Shown here piece after piece: positions 45,063-56,300 of a stretch of DNA of 64,000 nucleotides. This DNA is from Archegozetes longisetosus (Eukaryota; Arthropoda; Arachnida; Sarcoptiformes; Trhypochthoniidae). Position 1 is the stretch's first letter; each line of letters begins with the position of its first letter. The position numbers were made by a program, and so were the translations under genes. The DNA is taken from contig JAEMBT020000001.1 of the NCBI GenBank assembly GCA_018873245.2, positions 19,346,220 through 19,410,219 of the forward strand, in the 5' to 3' direction. The notes under the pieces are model-generated. The model saw only the letters and a program-made list of their open reading frames with translations. It was not told where the DNA came from and made no database searches.

Positions 45063-46659
45063 TCAAGTAATTATACATTTAACTATAGCTCGCTTAGCAA
45101 AGGCTAGACATTTTTTAGTGGTTAAAGTATGAGGATGTTCATTCCCTAAAACGCGTTCTCTGATTTCCAACACCTCTTGATAAATCCTTAATGCCTCATC
45201 TCTTCTGCCTTGATAGTCTAGCACCAAAGCCATATTATGTCTAGTCGTTAAAGTATCAGGATGTTCATTTCCTAAAACGCGTTCTCTGATTTCCAATACC
45301 TCTTGATAAATCCTTAATGCCTCATCACTTCTGCCTTGATGGTCTAGCACCAAAGCCATATTATTTCTAGTCGTTAAAGTAGAAGTATGTTCGTTTCCTA
45401 AAACGCGTTCTCCGATTTCCAATACCTCTTGATAAATCCTTAATGCCTCATCACTTCTGCCTTGATGGTCTAGCACCAAAGCCATATTATGTCTAGTCGT
45501 TAAAGTATCAGGATGTTCTTTTCCTAAAACGCGTTCTCTGATTTCCAATATCTCTTGGTAAATCCTTAATGCCTCATCATATCTTCCTAGTCTCTTTAGC
45601 ACCAAAGACATATTATTTCTAGTCCTTAAAGTAGAAGTATGTTCGTTTCCTAAAACACGTCTGATTTCCAATACCTCTTGATAAATCCTTAATGCCTCAT
45701 TACGTCTACCTTGACTATTTAGCACTGAAGCCATATTATTTCTAGTCGCTAAAGTAGAAGTATGTTCGTTTCCTAAAACACGTTGTCTGATTTCCAATAC
45801 CTCTTGATAAATCCTTAATGCCTCATCTCTTCTGCCTTGATGGTCTAGCACCAAAGCCATATTATGTCTAGTCGTTAAAGTATCGGGATGTTCTTTTCCT
45901 AAAACGCGTTCTTCGATTTCCAATACCTCTTGAAAAATCTTTAATGCCTCATCAGGTCTGCCTTGACTATGTAGAACTGAAGCCATATTATTTCTAGTCG
46001 CTAAAGTATCAGGATGTTCTTTTCCTAAAATACGTTCACTGATTTCCAATACTTCTTGATAAACTTCCAATGCCTCATTACGTCTACCTTGATGGTCTAG
46101 TACTGAAGCTATACAATGTCTAGTAGTTAAAGTATCTGGATGTTCTTTTCCTAAAACGTGTTCTCTGATTTCCAATACCTCTTGATAAACTACCAACGCT
46201 TCATTACATCTACCTTGATTATTTAGTACTAAAGCCATATCGTTTCTTGTAGTTAATGTAGAAGGCTGTTCTTTTCCTAAAATGCGTTCCTTGATTTCTA
46301 ATACTTCTTGATAAATTCCTAGTGCCTCATCATATATACCTTGTTTCTCTAGCACAGAAACTATATTAATTTTTGTAGATAATGTATCCTCATGTTCTTC
46401 TCCTAAAATACGTTTCCTAATTTCAAATACTTCCAGATATATCTTCAGTGACTCATCATATATACCCTGTTTCTCTAGCACTGAAGCTATATTATATCTA
46501 GTCCCTAAAGCATCAGGATGTTGTTTTTCTAAAATACACTCTTCAATCTTAAATATTTCTTGATAAATTCTTAGTGCCTCATCATTTTTACCTTGCGCAC
46601 TCAGAGCTAAAGCTACATTTTTTCTACTCATTAAACTAGATGGATGTTCTTGCCCTAAA
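45063..46659 (-). pseudogene. 3' half of an NB-ARC/TPR gene: twelve kinesin-light-chain-type TPRs
   Basis: A single open frame of twelve tandem 42-residue TPR_12 units of the type DEALRIYQEVLEIRERVLGNEHPDTLTTRHNMALVLD, ending in a short tail KKCLAFAKRAIVKCIIT. Unit 9 is short by a residue or two. The later units are almost identical in DNA, showing recent expansion or homogenisation. TPR arrays of this type follow NB-ARC domains in STAND receptors and act as the sensor. The frame is cut at 46660 by element B. The first half lies at 59297-60888. The two halves plus one target copy total 3189 nt, an exact multiple of three (1062 codons and a stop), so the gene was whole before insertion. Confidence 0.88.
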
Positions 46660-46663
46660 ATAC

Positions 46664-47151
46664 TGTAATAACGTCTTAGTTTCCTAATTAGACCTATATC
46701 ATAATATTTTGTAATAACCTATATTTCTGAACTCTAATTCTCATAACTCACCTTATATGTCAACATTTATTACTGACTTAAAGATTACTTTTTTATTTGT
46801 ACAAAAGAAATCTTCACATGCTTGTCTCAACTGTAAAAGTTATGAAGACAGCTGATAGTAAGCATATTTCATCTCTTAAAACCTACCTAAGTATGTCCTA
46901 AATATACAATTTTCCAATCATAGCTAAATGTGCTATTAACCTTGTAAGATTTAACCTATCGTTGTAAAATATTTTTCAACTTAACCCGCCTATTGTTCCT
47001 ATAAAATGTCGTGTTTTTCCTAAATTTTTCGCTCTTCTTCCAGTGTTAAAAATCCTGTGAAATCTTATGTAATTTGTGGTTATGTTAAATAAAGTGCTAT
47101 ATTTTAAAAATTGATTTCGTACACGCTCCTATTAAAGATCCAGACTTTACA
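46664..47151 (+). repeat. 5' LTR of element B
   Basis: 488 bp, TGTAATAACG...GACTTTACA. A TATAAAA box lies at 47000-47006 and AATAAA near 47086. By eye it is identical to the 3' LTR. Confidence 0.93.
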
Positions 47152-47153
47152 AT

Positions 47154-47171
47154 TGGAGGCACCGCTGGGAT
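47154..47171 (+). other. Primer-binding site of element B (tRNA-Thr)
   Basis: TGGAGGCACCGCTGGGAT starts 2 nt after the LTR. Its complement is what I recall as the 3' end of eukaryotic tRNA-Thr(AGT), 18 of 18. Element A uses a different primer (Leu-like). Confidence 0.7.
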
Positions 47172-47408
47172 AGGAGTTGAAGATGTATAGAAATCAATGT
47201 TGTTTGTATTGAAGTTATACGTATAAATGAAGTTGTCAATTCTTACCCTTTGTCTTAAAATTGTGTGGTTTGCACTGTGGTCGTAATCAGTGTCTGCAAT
47301 TGGTCACCAGCATTGGCTTCGCGGTGGTTGCGTCGACTGAATCACAGAGGAGCAACACACAAATAAAGGAAAGAAACACTTCTTTGATTTTTTTTTAGTT
47401 TTATTAAA

Positions 47409-48815
47409 ATGCCTATTAGAGGGCAATCTGAGTTATCCACTTCTAGTTCAGAAGTGACTGCTTTGACGGCTAAGGAACTTAAAGATATTGTATCAGATGT
47501 AGTCCGTATGTCAATGACTACATCTAGTAGCTTAAGATTAGAGCCTTTCACAGGTCGCGATACCCGAGAACTCGTAAAGTGGCTACGAGAATTCGAGTAT
47601 CACGCAGATGCAAATAATTGGGATGATGCTGCTAAGTTGCGCAAATTTCCCACATACCTTAGAGATTATGGTCTACTGTGGTATGACCAGAATGTTAAGC
47701 GTGCAGGCGTAAATGCTCCAACAGATTGGAAAAGCCTCAAACATCTGATCACCACAGACTTACTTTCTACTAACCACAAAAGCTATTTACACAGCGAGCT
47801 AAGGCGTCGCAAGCAAGCTTTAGGCGAAAGCGTTTATAATTACATTCTTGCTAAACGAGATTTGTGTCTCGAATTAGATGATAGCATGAATGAAAGCGAT
47901 ATGATGGAGTATATGTATCAGGGAATGAAACCTGATATTGCAAAAGTGCTACGGTCTCATGCTCCTAAAACTATGAACGCATTCATAGATAGGGCAAAAC
48001 AAATAGAACGTGGCATTGAAGAGTGTGAAACTTCTGGGATTTCCGAAAGTAGGTCGGAAACAGAGTTATCCACTTTAATGAAAAATTTTGGAGATATGGT
48101 AAGAAATCTCACTCATACTTTGAAAAATAATAGCCGTCAAAATAATGCCTCATACCAGTTAAACAGACAATATAATGGTCAAAACAGTTTTCGTCGTGGC
48201 AATCGAAACTGGGACAGGTATGAGACACGCGTAAGTCGCGATAGCAGATCTTTAAGCCCTAACTATAATAGAAATGGGTTTAACTCTCAAAATACAGAGT
48301 TCCGACGTTCTCTACCAAGAGACGATTTTTACTCGAGGAGAAACACAGCTCCTAAACGAGTTAACTTTAATTTTGATGAAAAATTAACACAAAGTCGAAA
48401 TACCGAAGGTAAAGGTATATGTTATAATTGTCAAGAACCTGGACATCATTTACGAAATTGTCCGCATAAACAAGGTAACCGATTAAGAGAAAAAAGTCCT
48501 TATCGGTCTAAACAAAACAATGCAGGACTGAGTCACAATGTTCAGCAAGCTATACATCCCTACGTACCTAAGTGTAAAAACAAATTAATGTTTGTTTATG
48601 TAAAAATAAAAGGGTGTGAAATTTGTTCATTGGTTGATACGGGTTCAGAGAATACTATGATTTCTCATGATCTTGCATTAAAACTTGGTCTTAACATTGA
48701 AAAGTATACAGGTAGACCAATTACTGGAATTAACTCAAAGCCTGTAAAAATTAGCGGCCAAGTACAGCTCGATATTATCGTCTTTGATGATAAAAAGAGC
48801 GTTCTATATCAATAA
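47409..48815 (+). CDS. gag: Element B gag with zinc knuckle and protease active site
   Basis: 468 codons. Residues ~35-200 form a retrotransposon gag/capsid domain (EPFTGRDTRELVKWLREFEY...). A long Asn/Arg/Ser-rich linker follows, with a CCHC knuckle (CYNCQEPGHHLRNC, ~338-351) and an aspartic protease with its catalytic triad DTG at ~408 (SLVDTGSENTMIS). The frame ends at 48813, inside the protease. The rest of the protease (LLLGYDF) is in the pol frame. A five-A run at 48792-48796 lies at the frame change, so either a -1 frameshift site or an indel is possible. Confidence 0.88.
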   Translation: MPIRGQSELSTSSSEVTALTAKELKDIVSDVVRMSMTTSSSLRLEPFTGRDTRELVKWLREFEYHADANNWDDAAKLRKFPTYLRDYGLLWYDQNVKRAGVNAPTDWKSLKHLITTDLLSTNHKSYLHSELRRRKQALGESVYNYILAKRDLCLELDDSMNESDMMEYMYQGMKPDIAKVLRSHAPKTMNAFIDRAKQIERGIEECETSGISESRSETELSTLMKNFGDMVRNLTHTLKNNSRQNNASYQLNRQYNGQNSFRRGNRNWDRYETRVSRDSRSLSPNYNRNGFNSQNTEFRRSLPRDDFYSRRNTAPKRVNFNFDEKLTQSRNTEGKGICYNCQEPGHHLRNCPHKQGNRLREKSPYRSKQNNAGLSHNVQQAIHPYVPKCKNKLMFVYVKIKGCEICSLVDTGSENTMISHDLALKLGLNIEKYTGRPITGINSKPVKISGQVQLDIIVFDDKKSVLYQ

Positions 48816-48850
48816 CTGCTGTTGTTGTTTTAAAATTTCACTTAGATCTA

Positions 48851-51800
48851 TTGTTGGGATATGACTTTCATCGTGCATCTAAATCGGTGATCGATATCTA
48901 TAATAATAACATTGTGTTTAATTCTGCAGCATTCAAGGAAAACGAAATAATTGATGTTAAAAGCCCAAAATCCCCAAAAGTATTAAACAAAATGCACGCG
49001 ATAGAAAATATTGAAGTACCAGCTAACGGAATGCAGGTTGTTAAGTGTGCACCAAGCTATAAGAAAACCTTACTGAGTGCAAACTGTTATACGCAGTCAA
49101 ATCCAACAATACTTTCAAAACGCAAACTATATGTGAAAGAGCAAAATATTACTCTCAAAAATGGGATTGCTCGCGTTCCTGTAGTAAACCTTTCTGATAA
49201 ACCTATAACTATATCTGCCGGTAGCATTGTAAGCGATTATGAGTTACCATCTATTTGTGCTGCTGCTTTCTCAAAACCGGATTTCGATCCACTATTAAAT
49301 GCGACTATGGCAGACATTATTAGAAAAGATAAACGTGCCTATTTGGTTTTCTGTCGAATCTTAGACAAGGCTGAAGAGAAGGCGGAGAGCATAATAACGG
49401 TTTTGAACCGCCTATGTAAATTTTGTCTCACCATTGGCTGTTTATCTGGAGAGCAATGCCCTAGAAGGCAGTCTTATATAACAAACCACGGGAACTATAA
49501 AGATAAAGCCGTAAGTAGGTATACAAACGTTTTAATCCTGTGTGGTGAGTACACTCTTCTTTGCATGGATAATGAAGAAAGGCTCAAAAAAGAGGAACCT
49601 AAGCCTATAGAGCCTAATAAACCATTGGATCAATATTTTCTTACTAAAGACGATATTAAAATATCTGCTGCTGAATATCTATATAAGCAGATCTATGCAC
49701 GGGCTGTAGACAGTAATGATCCTTTAAATGTAATTCATTTTTATGAAAATCTTTGCAAATACTGCAACCATTATAAATGCTGTGACGAGACTACAACTTG
49801 CATATACGAGCCGATATGTACCGAAAGCGCAAATTATCAAAAAATCAAGGAATGTGAAAAAAGAGAAATTGAAAACAAAATAACTGAATTTATAAACGAA
49901 TGGCAAATTCCAAAGGAAGTTATCGATCGTTATCGCAACTCGATGAATACAATAGGTCCTTATCATGATAATGCGAAGAGAACAATGAATTTTGCTAACC
50001 CCTCATTTGATCTTTCTGAATTCCTGACTAACGATACACTCGATGACACTCAAAACAATCATTTTGATAATGAGTTTGAAGATATAGAGTTACAAAGCCT
50101 CAGTAGCGACTCAATAACCAACCTTAACCTAGAAGCATTATATGAAGATATTGATATTTTGAGTTCTATGATGGATCCTCTTCTATATGATGCAAATATA
50201 GCAGGAAGTGATTTTAACACAGAAGCAAATGGGAAAGATGAGATCGCTAGAAATGTTGCTACAAGTAATGTTAACGAGCTAAACTCTGAAAACTTATATG
50301 AATGTAGCAAAACTTCGAATAAAGAAACTTCAAATAAATATTCAGACTCATTACAAGAAGTTATGGACCATATTGATGATTTAAATTATCATTATGAGTG
50401 TAATGCAGGATTTTCTTATGATGCTGATTGTAGTAGTCCCATTGATTCGGGCGACAGTAGTCTTTTCGATTCTGATGATGAATTAGAAGAGAACAATAAA
50501 GACTATCCAAAGACTATATATTCAAGGCAAGCCAATTATATCCAGAGGGGAAATGATTCTCTTATTGATGACATGAAGTTCGCGGCTGATCGATTTGAGC
50601 TATTGATAGCATTAGCTAAGCTAAAGACAAATGATATACTCAACATCTTTTATTATTTCGATCAACTTTGTATTCGATGTAATATATGTCATTTGAAACT
50701 AAACGGCGACATAGGAAAGAGTTGTGATCTTTCTAAATATTCACGCTTAGAAAATACTAATAAGCCTTATGCACAGTATGATCCATTTCGAGTATGGCGT
50801 GAAATGAACACCTTAATGCATCAATTTATTGTTAGCAGTAACATTCCTTTGAATATCGTGGAATCTTATCGACACAATGGACCAATACGTGATTGTCCTT
50901 TATACACGTTGAAATTGGAAACCAAAGGTCGCTGGTCACCCTCTGATGGAAGATGGGTAGACAATAAAACCGGAAGGCCTATACAAATTCCTGTTGCTAG
51001 CGGCTTTATGGACACTGGTCCGGAGATTGATGATGTGATGCAGGATCAATTATCAGATTTAATGAATGAATTTGCAGATATGTTAGCTTTCGATCCAACA
51101 AATATCGGAACTTGCAAAATAATCAAACATAAAATTGATACTGAAGACCACCCACCAATACATCTAAATCCATACATATATGCTGCACCTCTTCGAGAGG
51201 AAATAAACCGACAAGTTCAAGAACTTCTCGATATGGGCATAATAGTACGGTCTAAGTCCCCTTGGAGTTCCCCAGTAGTTCTAGTTGATAAAAAGGACGG
51301 AACAAAACGCATGTGCGTCGATAATCGAAAATTAAATAGTATAACTAAGAGTGATGTATATCCTCTTCCTTCAATAAGCGTTGCATTAAGCAGTTTACAA
51401 GGAGCAAAATATTTTTCATCATTCGATCTTAATTGTGGTTACCATCAAATAGAGATAGATAAAAGGGATTGTGAAAAGACTGCATTTATAACTCAAGACG
51501 GGTTATTTGAATATACAAAAATGAACTTCGGTTTGAAGACTGCTCCGGCCTGCTTTGCTCGAGCTATGGACATAACTCTAAGTAATTTGAAGTATTCATC
51601 AGTCTTAGTTTACTTAGACGACATATTGGTATTCAGTAAAGACTTTTCAAGTCATCTTAAGCACATTCGAGAAGTATTACAAAGACTTAAATCTGCTGGA
51701 TTTACAATCAAACCAAATAAATGCTCATTGGCCATGGAATCAGTTAAGTTTTTGGGACATGTTGTAGACTCAACCGGAATTCGAACAGATCCAGATAAAA

Positions 51801-52936
51801 TAAAGGGTATAACAAATTTTCCTATACCAAAAACTTTAACTCAAGTACGAGGATTTATTGGTCGAGCATCTTATTATCGAAAGTTTATACCGTATTTTTC
51901 TGAAATCGCTGAACCATTGACTCGACTTACAAAGAAGCATATGAGGTTTCAATGGGGACCAGAACAAATGCAAGCTTTTACACAATTGAAAACTCTTCTA
52001 AGCAGTGAACCGGTTTTAACACATTTCGATAGTAAGAAACCTTTAGAAGTACGTTGTGATGCTAGCTTTATAGGGATAGGTGCTGAATTGGTTCAACTTG
52101 AAGAACTAGGTTGGAAACTAGTAGCAAATGCAAGTCGTTTGCTAAGTGAAGCAGAACGCAATTATTGTACCTCTGAGCGAGAGTGTCTTGCTATTGTATA
52201 TGCTACTGATAAGTTTGCACCTTATATACATGGATTGAAATTCACAGTAGTAACTGATCATTTAAGTCTAAAATGGTTAACAGAAAAGTCAACGCTCTCT
52301 CCTCGTTTAATACGATGGGCTTTACATCTTCAAAAATACGACTTTGATGTTGTATACCGCAGCGGTCGGTTAATGAAGGACGCTGATGCTCTAAGTAGGT
52401 GTCCTGTGGATCCTCCTGAAAATATAATTGAAAATACTGAAAGGTATGCCATGGCTAGTATATCGCAATCAGAAGACGAGCAAGACGTGCCTTCTGATGT
52501 TTCACGCTTTAATATGATAAATATGTCTAAACTGCAAAGAGAGGATAAATTCTTCGGTACCATTATAAAATCACTTGAATCAGATGAATCGAGTTGTTAT
52601 GAAGCGGAGTATGTTCTAAAAGATAATATACTTTTCTTTGCCGATCCTATTAGTCGGTTGCGAAGTAAATTGTTAATCTGTATACCTGAGTCGCTCTTGC
52701 ACGAGCTTCTTTATTCATTTCATGATGATTACATGTCAGCACACTTGGGTATCAATAAAACAAAGGCAAAAATTAAAGAACGATTTTTCTGGCCAAATAT
52801 GGATCAGGATATTGAATACTATGTAAAATCATGCGTTGATTGTCAAACAAAGAAAACCCCAAACCTTCAAAAAGCAGGTTTATTGGTCCCAGTAAAGTGG
52901 GAGGACCATTTGAAAAATGGGGAATTGACATTTTAG
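48851..52936 (+). CDS. pol: Element B pol: protease end, cysteine-module block, RT, RNase H, integrase start
   Basis: 1361 codons. The protease tail (LLGYDF) opens the frame. Residues ~150-720 are an extra block with three cysteine modules (CKFC at 189, CKYC at 302, CIRC at 607) and Asp/Ser-rich linkers. RT spans ~770-1000 (WSSPVVLVDKKDGTKRMCVD, YLDD at 921-924). RNase H starts near 1065 (catalytic Asp1070). The integrase zinc domain (HH-CC) lies at ~1298-1332. The frame ends at 52934 between the zinc domain and the catalytic core; the core continues in another frame. Read-through from gag needs a frame change upstream of 48851, since the first ATG-like codon here is not a natural start. Confidence 0.88.
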   Translation: MLGYDFHRASKSVIDIYNNNIVFNSAAFKENEIIDVKSPKSPKVLNKMHAIENIEVPANGMQVVKCAPSYKKTLLSANCYTQSNPTILSKRKLYVKEQNITLKNGIARVPVVNLSDKPITISAGSIVSDYELPSICAAAFSKPDFDPLLNATMADIIRKDKRAYLVFCRILDKAEEKAESIITVLNRLCKFCLTIGCLSGEQCPRRQSYITNHGNYKDKAVSRYTNVLILCGEYTLLCMDNEERLKKEEPKPIEPNKPLDQYFLTKDDIKISAAEYLYKQIYARAVDSNDPLNVIHFYENLCKYCNHYKCCDETTTCIYEPICTESANYQKIKECEKREIENKITEFINEWQIPKEVIDRYRNSMNTIGPYHDNAKRTMNFANPSFDLSEFLTNDTLDDTQNNHFDNEFEDIELQSLSSDSITNLNLEALYEDIDILSSMMDPLLYDANIAGSDFNTEANGKDEIARNVATSNVNELNSENLYECSKTSNKETSNKYSDSLQEVMDHIDDLNYHYECNAGFSYDADCSSPIDSGDSSLFDSDDELEENNKDYPKTIYSRQANYIQRGNDSLIDDMKFAADRFELLIALAKLKTNDILNIFYYFDQLCIRCNICHLKLNGDIGKSCDLSKYSRLENTNKPYAQYDPFRVWREMNTLMHQFIVSSNIPLNIVESYRHNGPIRDCPLYTLKLETKGRWSPSDGRWVDNKTGRPIQIPVASGFMDTGPEIDDVMQDQLSDLMNEFADMLAFDPTNIGTCKIIKHKIDTEDHPPIHLNPYIYAAPLREEINRQVQELLDMGIIVRSKSPWSSPVVLVDKKDGTKRMCVDNRKLNSITKSDVYPLPSISVALSSLQGAKYFSSFDLNCGYHQIEIDKRDCEKTAFITQDGLFEYTKMNFGLKTAPACFARAMDITLSNLKYSSVLVYLDDILVFSKDFSSHLKHIREVLQRLKSAGFTIKPNKCSLAMESVKFLGHVVDSTGIRTDPDKIKGITNFPIPKTLTQVRGFIGRASYYRKFIPYFSEIAEPLTRLTKKHMRFQWGPEQMQAFTQLKTLLSSEPVLTHFDSKKPLEVRCDASFIGIGAELVQLEELGWKLVANASRLLSEAERNYCTSERECLAIVYATDKFAPYIHGLKFTVVTDHLSLKWLTEKSTLSPRLIRWALHLQKYDFDVVYRSGRLMKDADALSRCPVDPPENIIENTERYAMASISQSEDEQDVPSDVSRFNMINMSKLQREDKFFGTIIKSLESDESSCYEAEYVLKDNILFFADPISRLRSKLLICIPESLLHELLYSFHDDYMSAHLGINKTKAKIKERFFWPNMDQDIEYYVKSCVDCQTKKTPNLQKAGLLVPVKWEDHLKNGELTF

Positions 52937-53298
52937 GACCATTTCCAGTCTCAGGCAACGGCAACAATAACATTATAGTAGCAACTGAATATATGACGAA
53001 ATTTGCTGAAACTAAGGCTGTGCCAAAAGCTGATAAATGGGAAGTCGCAAAGTTTATCGATGAGCAAATCATTTTCAAGCATGGAGCACCCTATAGTATT
53101 GTTACAGATCAAGGAAAAGTATTTTCGAGCAATTTGTGTAAACAGATTTATGAAAATCATGAAATCGCTCACATTCGCACTTCCAGTTATCATCCACAAG
53201 CAAATGGGCTTGTGGAACGATTAAATAAAACACTAGCAGAAATGATTTCTCATTATGTAGCAGACAAACTGATTGGGATAAGTTTTTACTGCATGTAA
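52886..53298 (+). pseudogene. Element B integrase catalytic core, frame-shifted piece
   Basis: A frame carrying the integrase core: WGIDILGPFPVSGNGNNNII with the first Asp, IVTDQGKVF with the second, and HPQANGLVERLNKTL with the Glu (DDE). It overlaps the end of the pol frame and itself ends in a frame break near 53268; coding for the core end and C-terminal domain continues in the next frame. Both breaks are 1-base type and in or beside short runs of one base. As written the integrase is not one protein. Confidence 0.8.
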
Positions 53299-53393
53299 CA
53301 TTCGCTTATAACACAAGCGTTCAACAAAGTACACATTACTCTCCTTTCGTTTTAACCTATGCGAGAGAACCTATATTCCCAGCAGAGATAACA

Positions 53394-56300
53394 ATGGGAA
53401 GACCGTCTTTGGGTGTTTCTGATGTGGATCAGTATGTTGCACTCAGAGACAAATATATCAAAAATGCGCGAGAGTTAGCCCGTAAATATATAACGGACTC
53501 TCAAGTGCGAAATACAAAGTATTACAATAAAAGACGAAGAGAAGTAACCTTCAAAATTGGACAATTGGTTCTAGTTTTTAACCCTCGTAGATATAAGGGT
53601 AAATCAGAAAAGCTTTTGCATCAATTCTATGGACCGTATAAAATTCTTGACCAAATAGGTCCGGTCACTTATTCAGTCGAATCAATAAGAGACAAATATG
53701 AAACAATGAACGTACATGTTTCAAGGATGAAACTATTTTATGATAGAACAGAACTTTTTAACCCAACCGGGTTCACATCATTTGAAATGGGGTCGGATGA
53801 TGATGAACTATACCCTGAAGGGATAGATATGGACGAAGATTTAAATTTAAATGAAACATCAAGAACAACGCCTGTGGAAAACAGCTTAATAGAGAAGGAT
53901 AAAATCGAAAATAGTGAAACTGAAGAAGAAGGTCAAATACTAGACTTATCTGATAATCATTCAGAAGCAACAGAAATTGACGATCAATGGTTAGGCATAG
54001 ATCGAAATCCCCTAATTATATTACCACGATTACAGGACATAAATACTGATATAACCGACAGACCTCTAAGAAGATCAGAACGTATAAGACGACCAGTCGA
54101 TAGATTTGGTTTTGCAGCAACAAGTATACTGTTCTTAATGATGATTTTACTGTGTTCCTGTTTTGTAGAGTCTGCCTTGACTAAAATATCGCCAGTTTTG
54201 TGGCGTAAATCTGACAAACCTGTCATTGCTGGAATAAACCGAGTAATTATGAAAATTCATTATGACTCACCGTGTGTTGTATTTAGAAATCCCATATTTG
54301 AAATCAGTAATCAAACTGAGTTATTAAATTGGTGTAATAATGCTTATATTGAAGATTTTATAAGACCCGTAAAAAGTTTCTGCAATAGTACACTCATCTC
54401 CAGTAAACAGGATTTAGTTGTTCACAGGGAGAAACGTTTTATTTTCGCCGCATTTTTATTAGCAGTAGTAGTTGTCACTTCAATCACTACCATAGGCGTC
54501 TCTACTGCATCACTAGTTCAAAGTTCCCGTACGGCTGAAGAGCTAGAAACAATTAAGAGAAAGCAAGAAGAGATGTTGATGGAGGCAGAATATTTCAAGC
54601 GAAATCAGATGAAAATCCAAAAGATACTTCAAACATTACAAAATGAAATAAGTGAAATAGGAGTAGCAGTACAAGATCTTACAGCTTCTTTCAGGACTTT
54701 GCAAGAAAATTTGCCGAAGGCAATGCATATAGTTGCAAATTTGGCATCAAAGTTCATGTTAACAAAGGATAGATTAAAAGATATTTCACGAAAATGGAAA
54801 AATGGAATAGTGGATGAAAAATTATTTGAAATATTTAATATAACCCTTCCTTGTGATTGTCCGTTAAACTTAGCCAGAGCCAAGTCATGCACAATAGATG
54901 AAAGCCGCTCTCTTGTTTCAATGGAGTTTGAAGCTTACACTAAAAGGAAAGGAACAAATACAATGGAAGCTGATCCATTTGTTTTATACACTCAAAATAA
55001 TGATAAACTTTGTTCTGTCGAATATGTCGGACCAAAAATGGTAATTTATGACGCTGCTCGAGACTGTGTAACCGCATTGCATCAGATTACACAATCTTCA
55101 CGAAACTTGATACTAATGCCGAGCTCAGCGTCTTGTCAACGAAACCTTCCTGACACAATTTCCAAAAAGTTCTGGAAAGTAACTACTTGTGAAGATCCTA
55201 AGATTGTAGTAGATGAAGAAATAATGCAAGTGAAAGTATCCGATAAACTGAATTATATTTACTGCAGCACACTTAAAATAAAGATCTATAATCGAACTTT
55301 GGAATGTCCTGATTTTGCTTTTGCTGTACCCACTAGTGTTCCGTTTAGCATTAATTCAATAACTTACGAGTCCTCTCTTGTAAATGTGCAAAATACTTTA
55401 AGTATGATGCCAGCTTGGGGTCAAAGAATCAATTTCCATCTTATGCCGTCTTTACACGAACTAAATCTAACGGAAATTGCAAAACAAAATAATGCAGAAA
55501 TAAGTAAAATCCAGTTTTATAACCGTAAACCTTCCATTGAGATAAACAATCAATCAAGTACTTTCGTCTTTTGTATCATAATCATTATCGTCCTTTTAAT
55601 AGGATTAACTGTTTATTATAAAAGAAAACGTTCTAATTCAGTTGATATAGCTAACGTGCAAGCCATTGAACTTAAACGACGTGCTCGTAACTCTAATATT
55701 GTAACTGAAACTCAATCATTAGTTTCTGATGAGGAATCCGACGAAGAAGCTGATAATAAATCAAATATATCACAGACAACAACCCCAACTCCTCTTCGGA
55801 AAACCAAGCGAGTTTTATTCTTAACAACTATTATAACCTTATCAATTACACCAGCTAATGCTTTTGATTATAACTATATGGTGATATTCATAAAATTCCA
55901 ATCGCCATGCAATGAATTACTCCTGAATAACAAAACTATTCCGACACAAATTATATGGTGTCAAAATCAGTTTGAACTCTCTTTTATAAAGCCTGTTAGC
56001 ACGTTTTGTAAAATAGACAACGATATTCTAGCTATACATAAACGACTATATTATGCAGAGTTTAACAGACAAAAACGATCGTATAGCCCAAACAACCCAA
56101 ACAATGAACTAGACAATTACCTAGCAACTACAATAGTTTCGTCATTTGCTGTTCTAAAAGATATTATAAACACTATTGGAAGGAAATGGTCTCAAAATAA
56201 ATTAGATTCAAGACTATTTGAAAACTCGCACTTCCAAATAAAATTTCCTTCGAACTTGTCTCTAGAAATGTTCAAACCACATTTGTGCATTGCGGACTTT

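Noticed and set aside
48785-48851. Definite programmed frameshift between gag and pol in element B
   Set aside because: The five-A run followed by G allows slippage, but the break falls inside the protease, where frameshift sites are not usual, and no downstream structure was tested. Kept only as a possibility.
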